Source of the DNA: SVTX01 sp964526505
GTDB lineage: Bacteria; Bacillota; Clostridia; Oscillospirales; CAG-272
Direction of reading: 5' to 3'
Assembly (NCBI GenBank): GCA_964526505.1
Contig: CAZGJC010000005.1
Coordinates: forward strand, 1 to 61,663
DNA length: 61,663 nt
The notes under the pieces are model-generated. The model did not search any database. It was not told the origin of the DNA and worked only from the letters and a program-made list of their open reading frames with translations. Shown here piece after piece: positions 8,594-17,900 of the stretch (positions within the stretch are counted from its first letter, which is position 1; each line of letters starts with the position of its first letter). A program made the position numbers and the translations under genes.

Positions 8594-9418
8594 TCAATTC
8601 ATAGTATATCCAATTGACAGAAAATTTATAACTAAAATAGCAATGCCTAATACAACCATTAGAGTCAGTGCCATAAAATCCCATACTGACAATTTCAAGA
8701 CTGTCATTCTGGTTCTGCCCTCGCCACCACGATAGCATCTACACGTCATTGCGGTCGCTAAATCTCCCGCACGTCTGAATGCCGAAATAAACAGCGGAAT
8801 AATAATCGGAATAAGTGCTTTCAAGCGTTTTATTATTGAGCCGTTGGAAAAATCCGCTCCTCTTGATTTTTGTGCGGACATAATTTTTTCGGTTTCCTCA
8901 ACTATTGTCGGAATAAATCTCAAAGCAATTGTCATCATCATAGCAAATTCATGAATCGGCACGTGAAGTTTGGAAAGCGGAGCAAATAATCGTTCAATTG
9001 CATCTGTAAGTTGAATGGGTGTAGTTGTATATGTCAAGAAAATACCGGCACCGATTATCATTGCAAGTATTCTTATCATTATGAATACAGCATTGTATAT
9101 ACCGCTCGTATAAATTTGAATAAACTTCCACGAAAACAACAATTCCGTCTCATTTCCCTTTGACATAAAAACATTTATAATGGCAGTGAATACCATTATT
9201 ACAATGATTGCCTTGATTGATTTGAAAACAGTTCTCAATGGTATCTTGCTCAATAAAACAAGGACTATTACAGACACAAAAAGCAAGCAAAACGACACGA
9301 TATTTTTGCACAAAAATCCTATGACAATATAGGCTATGGCAAGAATAAATTTCATCCTCGGATCAAGTTTGTGTATTACGGAATTTGACGGGTAATACTG
9401 TCCCAACGCTATATTCAT
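8594..9418 (-). CDS. ecfT: ECF transporter transmembrane subunit EcfT
   Basis: A 274-residue integral membrane protein (PF02361) with helices at about 26-60, 68-86 and 100-130. It has the EcfT coupling region with AQKSRGADF near residue 185 and the second ATPase-contacting motif around AFRRAGDLATAMTCRCY. The start MNIALGQYYPSNSVIHKLDPR is typical. It forms the energy-coupling module with EcfA1 and EcfA2 and serves exchangeable vitamin or metal S components. No S component is encoded in this window, which fits a shared (group II) module. It overlaps ecfA2 by 4 bases. Confidence 0.95.
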   Translation of the reverse strand: MNIALGQYYPSNSVIHKLDPRMKFILAIAYIVIGFLCKNIVSFCLLFVSVIVLVLLSKIPLRTVFKSIKAIIVIMVFTAIINVFMSKGNETELLFSWKFIQIYTSGIYNAVFIMIRILAMIIGAGIFLTYTTTPIQLTDAIERLFAPLSKLHVPIHEFAMMMTIALRFIPTIVEETEKIMSAQKSRGADFSNGSIIKRLKALIPIIIPLFISAFRRAGDLATAMTCRCYRGGEGRTRMTVLKLSVWDFMALTLMVVLGIAILVINFLSIGYTMN

Positions 9419-10275
9419 ATTTTAGCACCTCTGAAAACATTCAATAACGCATCTTGGGCAGATTCTACCGTATAAATGTTTTTATCAAGTTCAATACCAT
9501 GTTTTCTGAGCAATATAACAAGTTCTGTTATTTGCGGAATATCGAGTCCTATATTTTTCAACTCCTCACCACGAGAAAAAATATTTTCCTTGGATCCGAA
9601 CATTGCCACATGAGCCTCGTTCATAACTATAAGATCATCACAATATTTAGCCATGTCCTCCATACTGTGGCTGACGATTATTATTGTTGCACCGCTTTCC
9701 GAAGAATAACGCCGTATACCGTCGAAAATAGCGTTTCTGCCCAAAGGGTCGAGTCCTGCGGCAGGTTCATCGAGAACAAGAACTTCCGGATTCATAGCCA
9801 TGACTCCGGCAATTGCAACACGTCTCTTCTGACCACCGGATAAATCGAACGGCGATTTTGAAAGCAATGCTTTATCTATCCCCACAAATTCAGAAGCACA
9901 CAAAACACGAAAATTTATTTCTCTTTCGTCAAGTCCCATATTAGATGGTCCGTATGCAATGTCTTTATATACAGTTTCTTCAAATAATTGATATTCGGGA
10001 TATTGCATTACAAGTCCCACTTTGAACCTTATTTTCCCGATTTCCTTTGGCTTTTCCCAAATATCAATTCCGTCGAGCATAATTTTACCGGAAGTAGGTT
10101 TTATAAGTCCATTGAACATTTGGACCAAGGTTGATTTTCCCGAACCTGTATGACCTATAATTCCGGTTATTTTACCCTCTCTTATTTCCAAATTTATATT
10201 TTCAAGTGCAGTCGCTTCAAAAGGGGTCTTGGGACTATATACGTACGACACGTTGTCTATAATTATTTTAGACAT
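9415..10275 (-). CDS. ecfA2: ECF transporter ATPase EcfA2
   Basis: A 286-residue ABC ATPase with Walker A GHTGSGKST, Q-loop VMQYPEYQLFEETV (the characteristic EcfA Q-helix), signature LSGGQKRR and Walker B VLVLDEPAAGLDP. The PEYQLFE version of the Q-helix and its place downstream of a second EcfA identify it as EcfA2. A GGGAGGGAG site precedes the ATG. It is translated in an operon with ecfA1 (33-base gap) and ecfT (4-base overlap). Confidence 0.95.
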   Translation of the reverse strand: MSKIIIDNVSYVYSPKTPFEATALENINLEIREGKITGIIGHTGSGKSTLVQMFNGLIKPTSGKIMLDGIDIWEKPKEIGKIRFKVGLVMQYPEYQLFEETVYKDIAYGPSNMGLDEREINFRVLCASEFVGIDKALLSKSPFDLSGGQKRRVAIAGVMAMNPEVLVLDEPAAGLDPLGRNAIFDGIRRYSSESGATIIIVSHSMEDMAKYCDDLIVMNEAHVAMFGSKENIFSRGEELKNIGLDIPQITELVILLRKHGIELDKNIYTVESAQDALLNVFRGAKI

Positions 10276-10308
10276 TTATCTCCCTCCCACCGTAAATTCA
10301 ATATCATA

Positions 10309-11184
10309 TCAGACTAATTTTTCCTTTTTCAAACCTTTAACAATCGCATCCGCACATTTTTCCGGCGTCATAACATCACCGGAAAGTTTTATTCCGTTTT
10401 TCTTCAAGCGTTCAGCCAAATCTATACATTGAGGCAAGTCAAGACCCGCCGAACGCAATATTTCGGATTGTGCAAATACCTCTGTCGGGGTTCCGTTTAA
10501 AATAACCGAACCATTGTTAAACACAATGATTTTATCCGCTCTTACCGCTTCATCCATATAATGGGTAATATTCACTGTCGTAATATGGTTTTCACGATTG
10601 AGTTTTTCAATGGTCTCTATAACTTCTTTTCGTCCGACCGGGTCAAGCATAGCGGTCGATTCATCAAATATCATACATTCCGGCATCATTGCAATAATTC
10701 CGGCAATGGCAATTCGTTGTTTTTGTCCTCCCGAAAGACGATGCGGTTCATGCTTTGCGTATTTTGTCATACCAACAGTTTCCAATGCTTGATCAACACG
10801 CAAGCGTATTTCTTCTCTCGGCAATCCTAAGTTTTCGGGACCAAATGCAACGTCTTCTTCAACTATTGTAGCAACAAGTTGGTTGTCGGGATTTTGAAAC
10901 ACCATTCCGACTTTTTTTCTTATTTCATATATTTCATCTTCTGTCATATCCTCAGATAAAATATTTTTGCCGTCAATGATGATTTCCCCATCAAGAAAAT
11001 CATAATCATCTATTACCATAGTCAACAGTTTAGCAAAAGTTGATTTTCCCGATCCATTGTGTCCGAGTATTGCAACGTATTCACCTTTTTCAATTTCAAA
11101 AGATAAATTGTTAAGTGCCGGCACGGGATTATCATCGTTGCTACGGTATGAATAACTTAATCTATTAACTTTAATATAAGCCAT
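10309..11184 (-). CDS. ecfA1: ECF transporter ATPase EcfA1
   Basis: A 291-residue ABC ATPase with Walker A GHNGSGKST, Q-helix VFQNPDNQLVATIVEEDVAFG, signature LSGGQKQR and Walker B CMIFDESTAMLDP. The PDNQ/EEDVAFG pattern is typical of EcfA1. I place the start at the ATG at 11184 (MAYIKVNRLSYSY), with AAGGG nine bases upstream. An in-frame TTG at 11211 would add nine residues without family support. It is first of the ecfA1A2T-truA block and lies 42 bases downstream of the methyltransferase. Confidence 0.95.
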   Translation of the reverse strand: MAYIKVNRLSYSYRSNDDNPVPALNNLSFEIEKGEYVAILGHNGSGKSTFAKLLTMVIDDYDFLDGEIIIDGKNILSEDMTEDEIYEIRKKVGMVFQNPDNQLVATIVEEDVAFGPENLGLPREEIRLRVDQALETVGMTKYAKHEPHRLSGGQKQRIAIAGIIAMMPECMIFDESTAMLDPVGRKEVIETIEKLNRENHITTVNITHYMDEAVRADKIIVFNNGSVILNGTPTEVFAQSEILRSAGLDLPQCIDLAERLKKNGIKLSGDVMTPEKCADAIVKGLKKEKLV

Positions 11185-11226
11185 TATGATTTTCCCTTCT
11201 TCATCATTCAAATCCGAATTTAAAAA

Positions 11227-12105
11227 TTATTTTTTATACCAACGTGAACTTGCTCCACATGGTAAATATGCCCCGGTTTGGGTTACTTTCAGCCCGAGTT
11301 CTCCTGATTCTATATCTCCGCCATATATGGTTTTTACTTTGAGCGTCAATATATAACTCATCGTCAGAGGTGACAACCCGGTTGTATATGAATTTACGAG
11401 GAAGAACAGTGGGTCGTCAGAAAGCAATTTAGCAGTAAGGCTTATAAGTTCATCAATGCTGTCTTCGAGTTTCCAAACCTCGCCCGACGGGCCTCTTCCG
11501 TATGACGGAGGATCCATAATTATGCCGTCGTATTTGTTTCCACGTCTTATTTCACGTTCAACAAATTTCTTACAGTCATCAACTATATAGCGTATAGGTG
11601 CATCAGCAAGACCGGAACATATCGCATTTTCCTTTGCAAGTGCAACCATGCCTTTGGATGCGTCAACGTGAACAACCGATGCACCGGCATCTGCCGCAGC
11701 CATGGTAGCACCTCCGGTGTAGGCGAACAAATTCAAAACTTTAATTTGTCTCTGAGGATTTTTGGTTTTCTCACGTCTGATGATGTCGGAAAACCAATCC
11801 CAGTTTGCAGCCTGCTCCGGAAAAAGTCCCGTGTGTTTAAATCCCATGGGTTTTAAGACAAATCCGAGGTTTTTATATGATATTTTCCAAGACTCGGGGG
11901 TTTTTTGTTTTATCCATCCGCCACCTCCGTTTTGCGAACGTCTGTAAATACCGTCTGCCTTTTTCCAATATGGGTGTTTTGCAACATTTTTCCATATTAT
12001 TTGAGGATCGGGGCGTATAAGAATATACTCTCCCCATCTTTCCAATCGTTCGCCATCCGACACATCAAGTAATTCATAATCTTTCCAATTCTCACTGCAC
12101 CACAT
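11227..12105 (-). CDS. class I SAM-dependent methyltransferase (RlmI/RlmL-like, PF10672)
   Basis: A 292-residue protein with a Rossmann methyltransferase fold. The SAM-binding motif is VLNLFAYTGGATMAAADAGA (about 143-162), followed by VVHVDASKGMVALAKENA, and the catalytic-type motif is IIMDPPSYGRGP (about 215-226). This is the family of 23S rRNA cytosine-C5 and guanine-N2 methyltransferases, but without an N-terminal PUA domain, so the exact nucleotide is unknown. A CGGAG site precedes the ATG, and ruvC ends 17 bases upstream. Confidence 0.85.
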   Translation of the reverse strand: MWCSENWKDYELLDVSDGERLERWGEYILIRPDPQIIWKNVAKHPYWKKADGIYRRSQNGGGGWIKQKTPESWKISYKNLGFVLKPMGFKHTGLFPEQAANWDWFSDIIRREKTKNPQRQIKVLNLFAYTGGATMAAADAGASVVHVDASKGMVALAKENAICSGLADAPIRYIVDDCKKFVEREIRRGNKYDGIIMDPPSYGRGPSGEVWKLEDSIDELISLTAKLLSDDPLFFLVNSYTTGLSPLTMSYILTLKVKTIYGGDIESGELGLKVTQTGAYLPCGASSRWYKK

Positions 12106-12122
12106 ATGTAAATTCTCCGTAG

Positions 12123-12623
12123 TTATTTTTTATTATAGTATTGAGCAATTCGAGAACATCCCGAATGAGCGTGACATATTGCTATTGCAAGTGCATCTGC
12201 CGTATCGTCCGGTTTAGGAGGTTTTGGTAAGCCCAGCAAAGTTGTGACCATTGAAATCACCTGCTTTTTTTCCGCCCTTCCATACCCAACAACAGCCTGT
12301 TTAACTTGAAGTGGGGTATATTCAAAAAATTCGAGTCCGGCTTTTTTTGCCGACAAAAGGATAACGCCTCGTGCCTCTGCAACAAGTATTGCCGTTGTAG
12401 TGTTTGTATTGAAAAACAATTCCTCAACAGCAATTTGCTCGGGATGATACTTTTGGATTATTTCACACATTCCTTCATAAACCATAAGCAATCTTTCGGA
12501 TGGTTCAAGTCCGGCAGGTGTATTTATGGAACCATAGCCGAGTGTTTTAAATTTTGAGCCGTTATATTCAATCACACCCCAACCAACAATAGCATATCCG
12601 GGATCAATGCCGAGAATTATCAT
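12123..12623 (-). CDS. ruvC: Holliday junction resolvase RuvC
   Basis: A 166-residue endonuclease that cuts Holliday junctions presented by RuvAB. The acidic catalytic residues are visible: Asp7 in ILGIDPGY, Glu67 in IAVEELFF, and Asp140 and Asp143 in KPDDTADALAIA. Length is normal. It is first in the long minus-strand operon, behind a consensus promoter. ruvAB lie about 3.5 kb away on the other strand, after DUF951 and YfhO, so the ruv genes are not one operon here. Confidence 0.97.
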   Translation of the reverse strand: MIILGIDPGYAIVGWGVIEYNGSKFKTLGYGSINTPAGLEPSERLLMVYEGMCEIIQKYHPEQIAVEELFFNTNTTTAILVAEARGVILLSAKKAGLEFFEYTPLQVKQAVVGYGRAEKKQVISMVTTLLGLPKPPKPDDTADALAIAICHAHSGCSRIAQYYNKK

Positions 12624-12675
12624 CTGTTATCCTTTCGCACATTTTTGCAATAATAACCCATTATCAATACTCTAT

Positions 12676-12704
12676 ATTATATCACACAACCGCAACCGTG
12701 TCAA
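12676..12704 (-). promoter_or_regulatory. consensus sigma-A promoter of the ruvC operon
   Basis: On the minus strand TTGACA (12699-12704), a 17-base spacer and TATAAT (12676-12681) match the consensus perfectly. The start point would be about 45 bases before the ruvC ATG. No LexA-type GAACNNNNGTTC box is visible here. Confidence 0.85.
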
Positions 12705-12755
12705 ATGAATTTTTGTTACAAATGTTAATTAAAGGAAAATTTATATTAAAACGAG

Positions 12756-12784
12756 TTTACAATTTATCCCACTTATGATATAAT
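12756..12784 (+). promoter_or_regulatory. sigma-A promoter of the DUF951-yfhO-ruvAB unit
   Basis: TTTACA (12756-12761), a 17-base spacer and TATAAT (12779-12784) point at the DUF951 gene. This promoter is back to back with that of ruvC, about 50 bases apart. Confidence 0.75.
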
Positions 12785-12822
12785 TTATAATATATATTAT
12801 TTTATAATTGGTGGAAAACGCA

Positions 12823-13005
12823 TTGAAAATTCTAAAACTTGACGTTGGAAATTTGGTAGAACTCAACAAGCCACATCCCTGTGGTGGAAACTTATTTAAA
12901 ATATTGAGGGTTGGCAGTGATGTTCGCATTGTTTGTCAAAACTGTGGTCGTGACGTTACGCTTCCACGTGAAAAACTCGAAAAAAACATTAAAACCATTA
13001 AATAA
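12823..13005 (+). CDS. DUF951 family small zinc-binding-like protein
   Basis: A 60-residue protein with the DUF951 pattern: LKLDVGNLVELNKPHPCGGN, a short strand, then RIVCQNCGRDVTLPREKLEK. The HPCGG and CxxC residues could bind a metal. The role is unknown, although the family is widespread in Bacillota. I chose the TTG at 12823, with GGTGG eight bases upstream, because family members begin four to eight residues before the DVGN segment. In-frame TTG (12808) and GTG (12811) are alternatives. It lies 67 bases upstream of yfhO. Confidence 0.8.
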   Translation: MKILKLDVGNLVELNKPHPCGGNLFKILRVGSDVRIVCQNCGRDVTLPREKLEKNIKTIK

Positions 13006-13072
13006 GTAATCCCGCAAAAAATTTTATTATTCGACCTCGCATCGAGGACATTCGAAAGGAAAAATTTGTTAA

Positions 13073-16000
13073 ATGAAAAAAAGCGAAGTAGCAATAGAAC
13101 AATCAAAAAACAAAAAATCATCAATCCGATTCAAAAACATATTGCTTGATGTAAAAAACAAATATGCTTATATTGGGCTGGCAGGAATAATACCTGCTAT
13201 AATAGTCATTATAATTTATATGATTGCAACGGGAGGTCTCTATCCTTTCGGAAACGGCTCACCACTGATTCTCGACTTGAACTCGCAGTACATTTACTTT
13301 TTCTCCGCCTTGCGTAATGCAATATTCGGAAACGGCGAATTGCTTTACTCGTTTTCACGTTCTCTCGGAGGAGAATTTCTCGGAATATATGCATATTATC
13401 TTGCCAGTCCCCTTTCATATTTGGTGTGCTTGTTCCCTGCCGACAAAATGCAAGAATTTGCACTGTTTTTGATGACTCTTAAAACGGCACTTTGTGGCAT
13501 GACGATGGGTTACTATTTGCATAAACACTCCGAAAAATACCGCAAACCGGTTATAGTGGCGTTTGCAATAATGTATGCATTATGTTCATATGCAATAGTT
13601 TATCAATCAAACACTATGTGGATAGATGCACTCATATGGCTTCCGATTTTAACGCTCGGAATCGAATCTCTTGTCAAATTCGGGAAATATAAACTTTTTG
13701 TAATATCACTTAGTATGACAATTGCGAGCAATTACTATATAGGCTATATGTGTTGCATATACGTATTGCTGTATTTCCTATACTATAATTTTTCATTTAA
13801 AGACAATTTGATAAATAATCCTCGTAATGAAAAAAATCATTTTGTCAAGTCAACTGTAAGAATCGCAATATTCTCTGCAATTGCAATTTTGATATCCGCT
13901 GTAATAGTACTCGGTGCCTATTACTCTCTTTCTTTCGGAAAAAATGACTTTTCAAATCCGGATTACGACATATCCACACGAATCAACCTTTTTGACGTTA
14001 TCTTTAAGTTATACCCCGGCTCCTATGACACGGTTCGTCCGACAAATTTCACAACAGGTGAAAATGCCACTGTCGCAACGGCAGGATTTCCGTTTATTTA
14101 TTGCGGATTGATAACTTTGCTTTTAATCCCTGTATTTTTTGCGTCAAAAAAATTTACTGTGCGTGAGAAAATCGGTTCCGCTGTATTTATTGGATTTTTT
14201 ATACTGAGTTTCTTAATATCCATAATAGATATTGCGTGGCACGGATTTCAGAATCCACAATGGCTCAATAACAGATATAGTTTTATGCTGTCGTTCATTA
14301 TGATAGTGATAGCATTCCGAGCCTTTGAAAATATCGAAGAAAAAGGAATAGAAAATACAATTATTTTTTCGGCAATATTCTTCGGTGCATTTGCGGTCAT
14401 AATTCAAAAACTTGCCCCTGAAATCAACGAGGGGATTCAGAAAGTAAACTCTAAATTCGAACTTGGAAACTTCCAGTTTGCATTGTTCAGCGTTATTATG
14501 ATAGCAATTTATCTTGTTATTGTTGCTGTAATGCGACGCTCGGACAATAAAGCACTCGTATCGACAATTCTCTTGGCGGTAATCTCCGTGGAAATGTTGC
14601 TAAACGGAATTTCAAACACCGTTGATTTTGCCGATGACGTTGTTTTTACAACTTATTCAAAGTATGATGAATTCCAAAATTTGATGTATCCCATCATCGA
14701 GACCATACAGGATAATGACAGTTCGTTTTACCGAATGGAGAAAACAGCATATCGAAAACCGAACGACAATATGCAGTTTGGAATAAGAGGACTTTCAAAC
14801 AGCACTTCCACTCTAAACGCATCAACCATTCAACTTCTGCAAATGATGGGATATTCCGCAAGAGCCCAATGGTCCATATATCTCGGTGGGAACCCCGTAA
14901 ACGATTCAATATTCGGTCTTAAATATATAATATCCGACAGGGATTATTCCGAATTTTACGGCGACCCGATATACACAGCCGAAGATTACGCCAAACACGA
15001 AGGCATTTCAGTTGACGAACTCATAGAAAATACAACCGCAAATAATTCAAAATCGGAAAATTATAACGGAAAGTCATCTGCTGATTTTTACGTATATAAA
15101 AATCCGTATGCACTTTCATTGGCGTATGCTGTATCCGACAGTGTAATTGACTTCAATATGAAAGCCTATAATATGTACACGGGAGATCTAAATCCGAACG
15201 GTTACACAAATCCTTTCGATAGACTTAACGCTCTGGTAACCGCTATGCTTGGAGCGGACAAAACGGTAGAAATATTTAAACCTGCAAAGCAAGATAGCGT
15301 AACATATTCGGATGACGTAAAACATAATTATACAGCGGTCAAGGGTGAAAATTCCGTTGCACAGCATAAGTACGTCGGTAAAAACGGCACAGTAACTTAT
15401 AATTACACAATACCGACGAATAAAACACTCTATCTTTATCTGCCGAGATATTATTCGTCACAGGTTGAAATATCAGCAAGTCAGCCGATAGCAGACGGCA
15501 CTAAAACATTCGGAAATAACGTGGCAACTAATCCGACAACCAGAATTGTTGAACTCGGAAGTTTCGATACAAGCGATTATCAACTGAATATTAAGATAAC
15601 CGATTCAAACGGATATTTTTATGTTTTGGAACAGGAATCATATATATACTACGTTGATACCGACGTTCTTGCAGAAGTTGCATCAAAATTGCAAAAAAAT
15701 CAACTTAATATAACGGAATATACCGAAAGCAGTTTTAAAGGCACTATAACAACCGAAAGTGATAACCAATTGATCTTGACAACTATTCCCTACGATGAGG
15801 GATGGGAAATAAAAGTTGACGGCAAAGTTGTAGATCTTTACGACGCTCTCGACACAACGCCGGGCGAAGATGGCGGAGGTGCATTGACCGCATTTAAAAT
15901 CGATTCTTCCGGAGAACATACCGTGACTATGGAATACAAACCGAAGATTGTAATTGTCGGTGCGACAATATCAGGATTTTCAATTGCTTTTTTCATTGCA

Positions 16001-16162
16001 ATCGTTGTGCTTGAAAAGAAACTAATCAAAATACCGATTTTAAGAAAAGTATTCTATATTGAAGACTGCACAGACTGCAATGACGACGAAAATAATATAA
16101 CGAATTTTGATAAACCCAAGTTAAATAAATCACTGTCACGGACGAAAGGACAACCAAAGTAA
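13073..16162 (+). CDS. YfhO family large membrane protein (GT-C-like)
   Basis: A 1029-residue polytopic protein matching YfhO (PF09586). It has about 12-14 transmembrane helices in the first 500 residues, an extracytoplasmic loop beginning GGLYPFGNGSPLILDLNSQY that holds the conserved Asp of GT-C enzymes, then a long soluble domain (about 520-950) and one last helix at about 958-980. In Bacillus, YfhO acts with a CsbB/GtcA pair in sugar decoration of lipoteichoic acid; the sugar and acceptor here are unknown. The stop codon overlaps the ruvA start by one base, so the two are translationally coupled despite unrelated functions. The spacing between AAAGGA and the ATG is rather long (about 12 bases). 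Confidence 0.85.
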   Translation: MKKSEVAIEQSKNKKSSIRFKNILLDVKNKYAYIGLAGIIPAIIVIIIYMIATGGLYPFGNGSPLILDLNSQYIYFFSALRNAIFGNGELLYSFSRSLGGEFLGIYAYYLASPLSYLVCLFPADKMQEFALFLMTLKTALCGMTMGYYLHKHSEKYRKPVIVAFAIMYALCSYAIVYQSNTMWIDALIWLPILTLGIESLVKFGKYKLFVISLSMTIASNYYIGYMCCIYVLLYFLYYNFSFKDNLINNPRNEKNHFVKSTVRIAIFSAIAILISAVIVLGAYYSLSFGKNDFSNPDYDISTRINLFDVIFKLYPGSYDTVRPTNFTTGENATVATAGFPFIYCGLITLLLIPVFFASKKFTVREKIGSAVFIGFFILSFLISIIDIAWHGFQNPQWLNNRYSFMLSFIMIVIAFRAFENIEEKGIENTIIFSAIFFGAFAVIIQKLAPEINEGIQKVNSKFELGNFQFALFSVIMIAIYLVIVAVMRRSDNKALVSTILLAVISVEMLLNGISNTVDFADDVVFTTYSKYDEFQNLMYPIIETIQDNDSSFYRMEKTAYRKPNDNMQFGIRGLSNSTSTLNASTIQLLQMMGYSARAQWSIYLGGNPVNDSIFGLKYIISDRDYSEFYGDPIYTAEDYAKHEGISVDELIENTTANNSKSENYNGKSSADFYVYKNPYALSLAYAVSDSVIDFNMKAYNMYTGDLNPNGYTNPFDRLNALVTAMLGADKTVEIFKPAKQDSVTYSDDVKHNYTAVKGENSVAQHKYVGKNGTVTYNYTIPTNKTLYLYLPRYYSSQVEISASQPIADGTKTFGNNVATNPTTRIVELGSFDTSDYQLNIKITDSNGYFYVLEQESYIYYVDTDVLAEVASKLQKNQLNITEYTESSFKGTITTESDNQLILTTIPYDEGWEIKVDGKVVDLYDALDTTPGEDGGGALTAFKIDSSGEHTVTMEYKPKIVIVGATISGFSIAFFIAIVVLEKKLIKIPILRKVFYIEDCTDCNDDENNITNFDKPKLNKSLSRTKGQPK

Positions 16163-16782
16163 TGTTTCAATATATTTCAGGTTCACTTGCTCAAATAACT
16201 CCGAATTATGCGGTTGTTGACGTGTGCGGAATAGGATATAAACTTGTAATAAGCGGAAACTCCTATGAGCATCTTGCCCACTCGACGCAGGAATCGGTAA
16301 AACTTTACACGTATCTTGCGGTTCGTGAAGACGGCATAGAACTTTTCGGATTTTACAGCGAAACCGAACTTTCCACGTTTAAAATGCTACTGTCTGTATC
16401 CGGAGTTGGACCGAAAGCGGCAATATCCATTCTTTCACTTCTAACACCCGAAAAGTTTGCACTTGCCGTTTGCACGGATGACAAAAAGACAATATCCAAA
16501 GCAAGCGGAATAGGTCCTAAAACCGCCGCACGCATTATCCTCGAATTAAAAGACAAACTCGCAAAGCAAACCAACATTGACGCTTCACTTGCAGACGCAG
16601 TTTCGTCAGGTGGCGGATATACTGCATCGACACCGCACGGTAAACTTGCAGAAGCACAGGATGCACTGTCTGTTCTCGGGTACAGTAGAAGTGAGGCTAT
16701 GCGTGTTCTTGGCGAAATCGATACTCAAAATATGAATTTGGAACAAATTATAAAAGAATCGCTTAAACGACTGATGAAATAA
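16162..16782 (+). CDS. ruvA: Holliday junction branch migration protein RuvA
   Basis: A 206-residue protein that binds four-way junctions as a tetramer and recruits RuvB. It has an OB-fold domain I (MFQYISGSLAQITPNYAVVD), two helix-hairpin-helix motifs (LLSVSGVGPKAAISIL and ISKASGIGPKTAARIILELKDK) and a C-terminal RuvB-contacting domain after a flexible linker. Length is normal. The start overlaps the yfhO stop by one base; ruvB follows after 17 bases. Confidence 0.97.
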   Translation: MFQYISGSLAQITPNYAVVDVCGIGYKLVISGNSYEHLAHSTQESVKLYTYLAVREDGIELFGFYSETELSTFKMLLSVSGVGPKAAISILSLLTPEKFALAVCTDDKKTISKASGIGPKTAARIILELKDKLAKQTNIDASLADAVSSGGGYTASTPHGKLAEAQDALSVLGYSRSEAMRVLGEIDTQNMNLEQIIKESLKRLMK

Positions 16783-16799
16783 TCAAATGGAGATTTAAA

Positions 16800-17861
16800 A
16801 TGGATTTTACAGAAGATTTAGACTTTGAAAACCGAATAGTGTCCACGTCGTATTCACCCGAAGACGGCGACACGGACACTTCTCTTCGCCCTCAAACTTT
16901 GGATGATTATATAGGTCAAGACAAAGCAAAAGAAAATCTCAAAGTTTATATGGATGCGGCAAAATTCAGGGGGGAATCACTTGACCACGTACTTCTCTAC
17001 GGACCTCCCGGACTCGGAAAAACAACTCTTTCCAATATAGTTGCAACTGAAATGGGCGTAAATATACGTACCACGTCGGGTCCCGCAATCGAAAAGCAAG
17101 GGGATTTGGCGGCACTTCTCACCAACCTTAACGAGGGAGACGTTTTGTTTATAGATGAAATACACCGCCTCTCACGCTCGGTTGAAGAGATTTTGTATCC
17201 CGCAATGGAAGATTTTGCACTTGACATAATTATAGGCAAGGGACCGTCCGCAAGAAGTATCCGAATAGATTTGCCAAAATTTACGCTTATCGGAGCAACA
17301 ACACGTGCCGGTCAACTTACAACACCTCTCAGAGATCGTTTCGGTGTACTTTTAAAACTTGAATTGTACACGCCCGAACAACTTGCAACCATAGTAAAAC
17401 GAAGTGCAACGATTCTCGGCATAGGAATAAACGAAAACGGTGCGTATGAAATAGCGTCACGTTCAAGAGGAACACCTCGTATTGCAAACAGATTGCTTAA
17501 ACGTGTCCGTGACTTTGCCCAAGTATCGGGAAAAGACGTAATTGACGAAGAAATAGCGTCGTACGCTCTTGAAAAACTCGAAATAGACGAACTCGGACTT
17601 GATAATACTGACCGTCGTATGCTTGAAACAATAATTAAATTTTATGACGGTGGTCCCGTTGGACTTGAAACGCTTGCGGCAACCATAGGAGAAGAGGCTG
17701 TAACACTTGAAGACGTTTACGAACCGTATCTTATGCAAATAGGAATGTTGTCCAGAACTCCACGTGGAAGATGTGTCACACGACTTGCATATGAGCGTCT
17801 CGGAATACCTTTTGGCAACCATAAGAATAACTCGGAACAAATAGATATATTCAATCATTAA
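16800..17861 (+). CDS. ruvB: Holliday junction branch migration helicase RuvB
   Basis: A 353-residue AAA+ motor with LRPQTLDDYIGQ at the N terminus, Walker A GPPGLGKTT, Walker B VLFIDEIHR, sensor 1 IGATTRAG and arginine finger in LRDRFG. A C-terminal winged helix follows (LETLAATIGEEAVTLEDVYEP). An AATGGAG site lies before the ATG. It is last in the DUF951-yfhO-ruvA-ruvB unit, which ends at a strong bidirectional terminator. Confidence 0.98.
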   Translation: MDFTEDLDFENRIVSTSYSPEDGDTDTSLRPQTLDDYIGQDKAKENLKVYMDAAKFRGESLDHVLLYGPPGLGKTTLSNIVATEMGVNIRTTSGPAIEKQGDLAALLTNLNEGDVLFIDEIHRLSRSVEEILYPAMEDFALDIIIGKGPSARSIRIDLPKFTLIGATTRAGQLTTPLRDRFGVLLKLELYTPEQLATIVKRSATILGIGINENGAYEIASRSRGTPRIANRLLKRVRDFAQVSGKDVIDEEIASYALEKLEIDELGLDNTDRRMLETIIKFYDGGPVGLETLAATIGEEAVTLEDVYEPYLMQIGMLSRTPRGRCVTRLAYERLGIPFGNHKNNSEQIDIFNH

Positions 17862-17898
17862 AAAATGCTCGAATGGATAATTTCCATTCGAGCATTTT
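17862..17898. terminator. bidirectional intrinsic terminator
   Basis: A perfect 16-bp stem (17862-17877 with 17883-17898, five-base loop) with A and T tracts on both sides serves the converging ruvB and ABC exporter genes. Confidence 0.9.
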
Positions 17899-17900
17899 GC

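Noticed and set aside
8594..11184. Vitamin riboswitch controlling the ECF genes
   Set aside because: The genes are internal to an operon with 42 bases or less between them, leaving no room for a riboswitch, and no S-component gene is present.
12624..12822. SOS (LexA) box at the ruv genes
   Set aside because: No GAACNNNNGTTC-type site is present between the divergent ruvC and DUF951 promoters.
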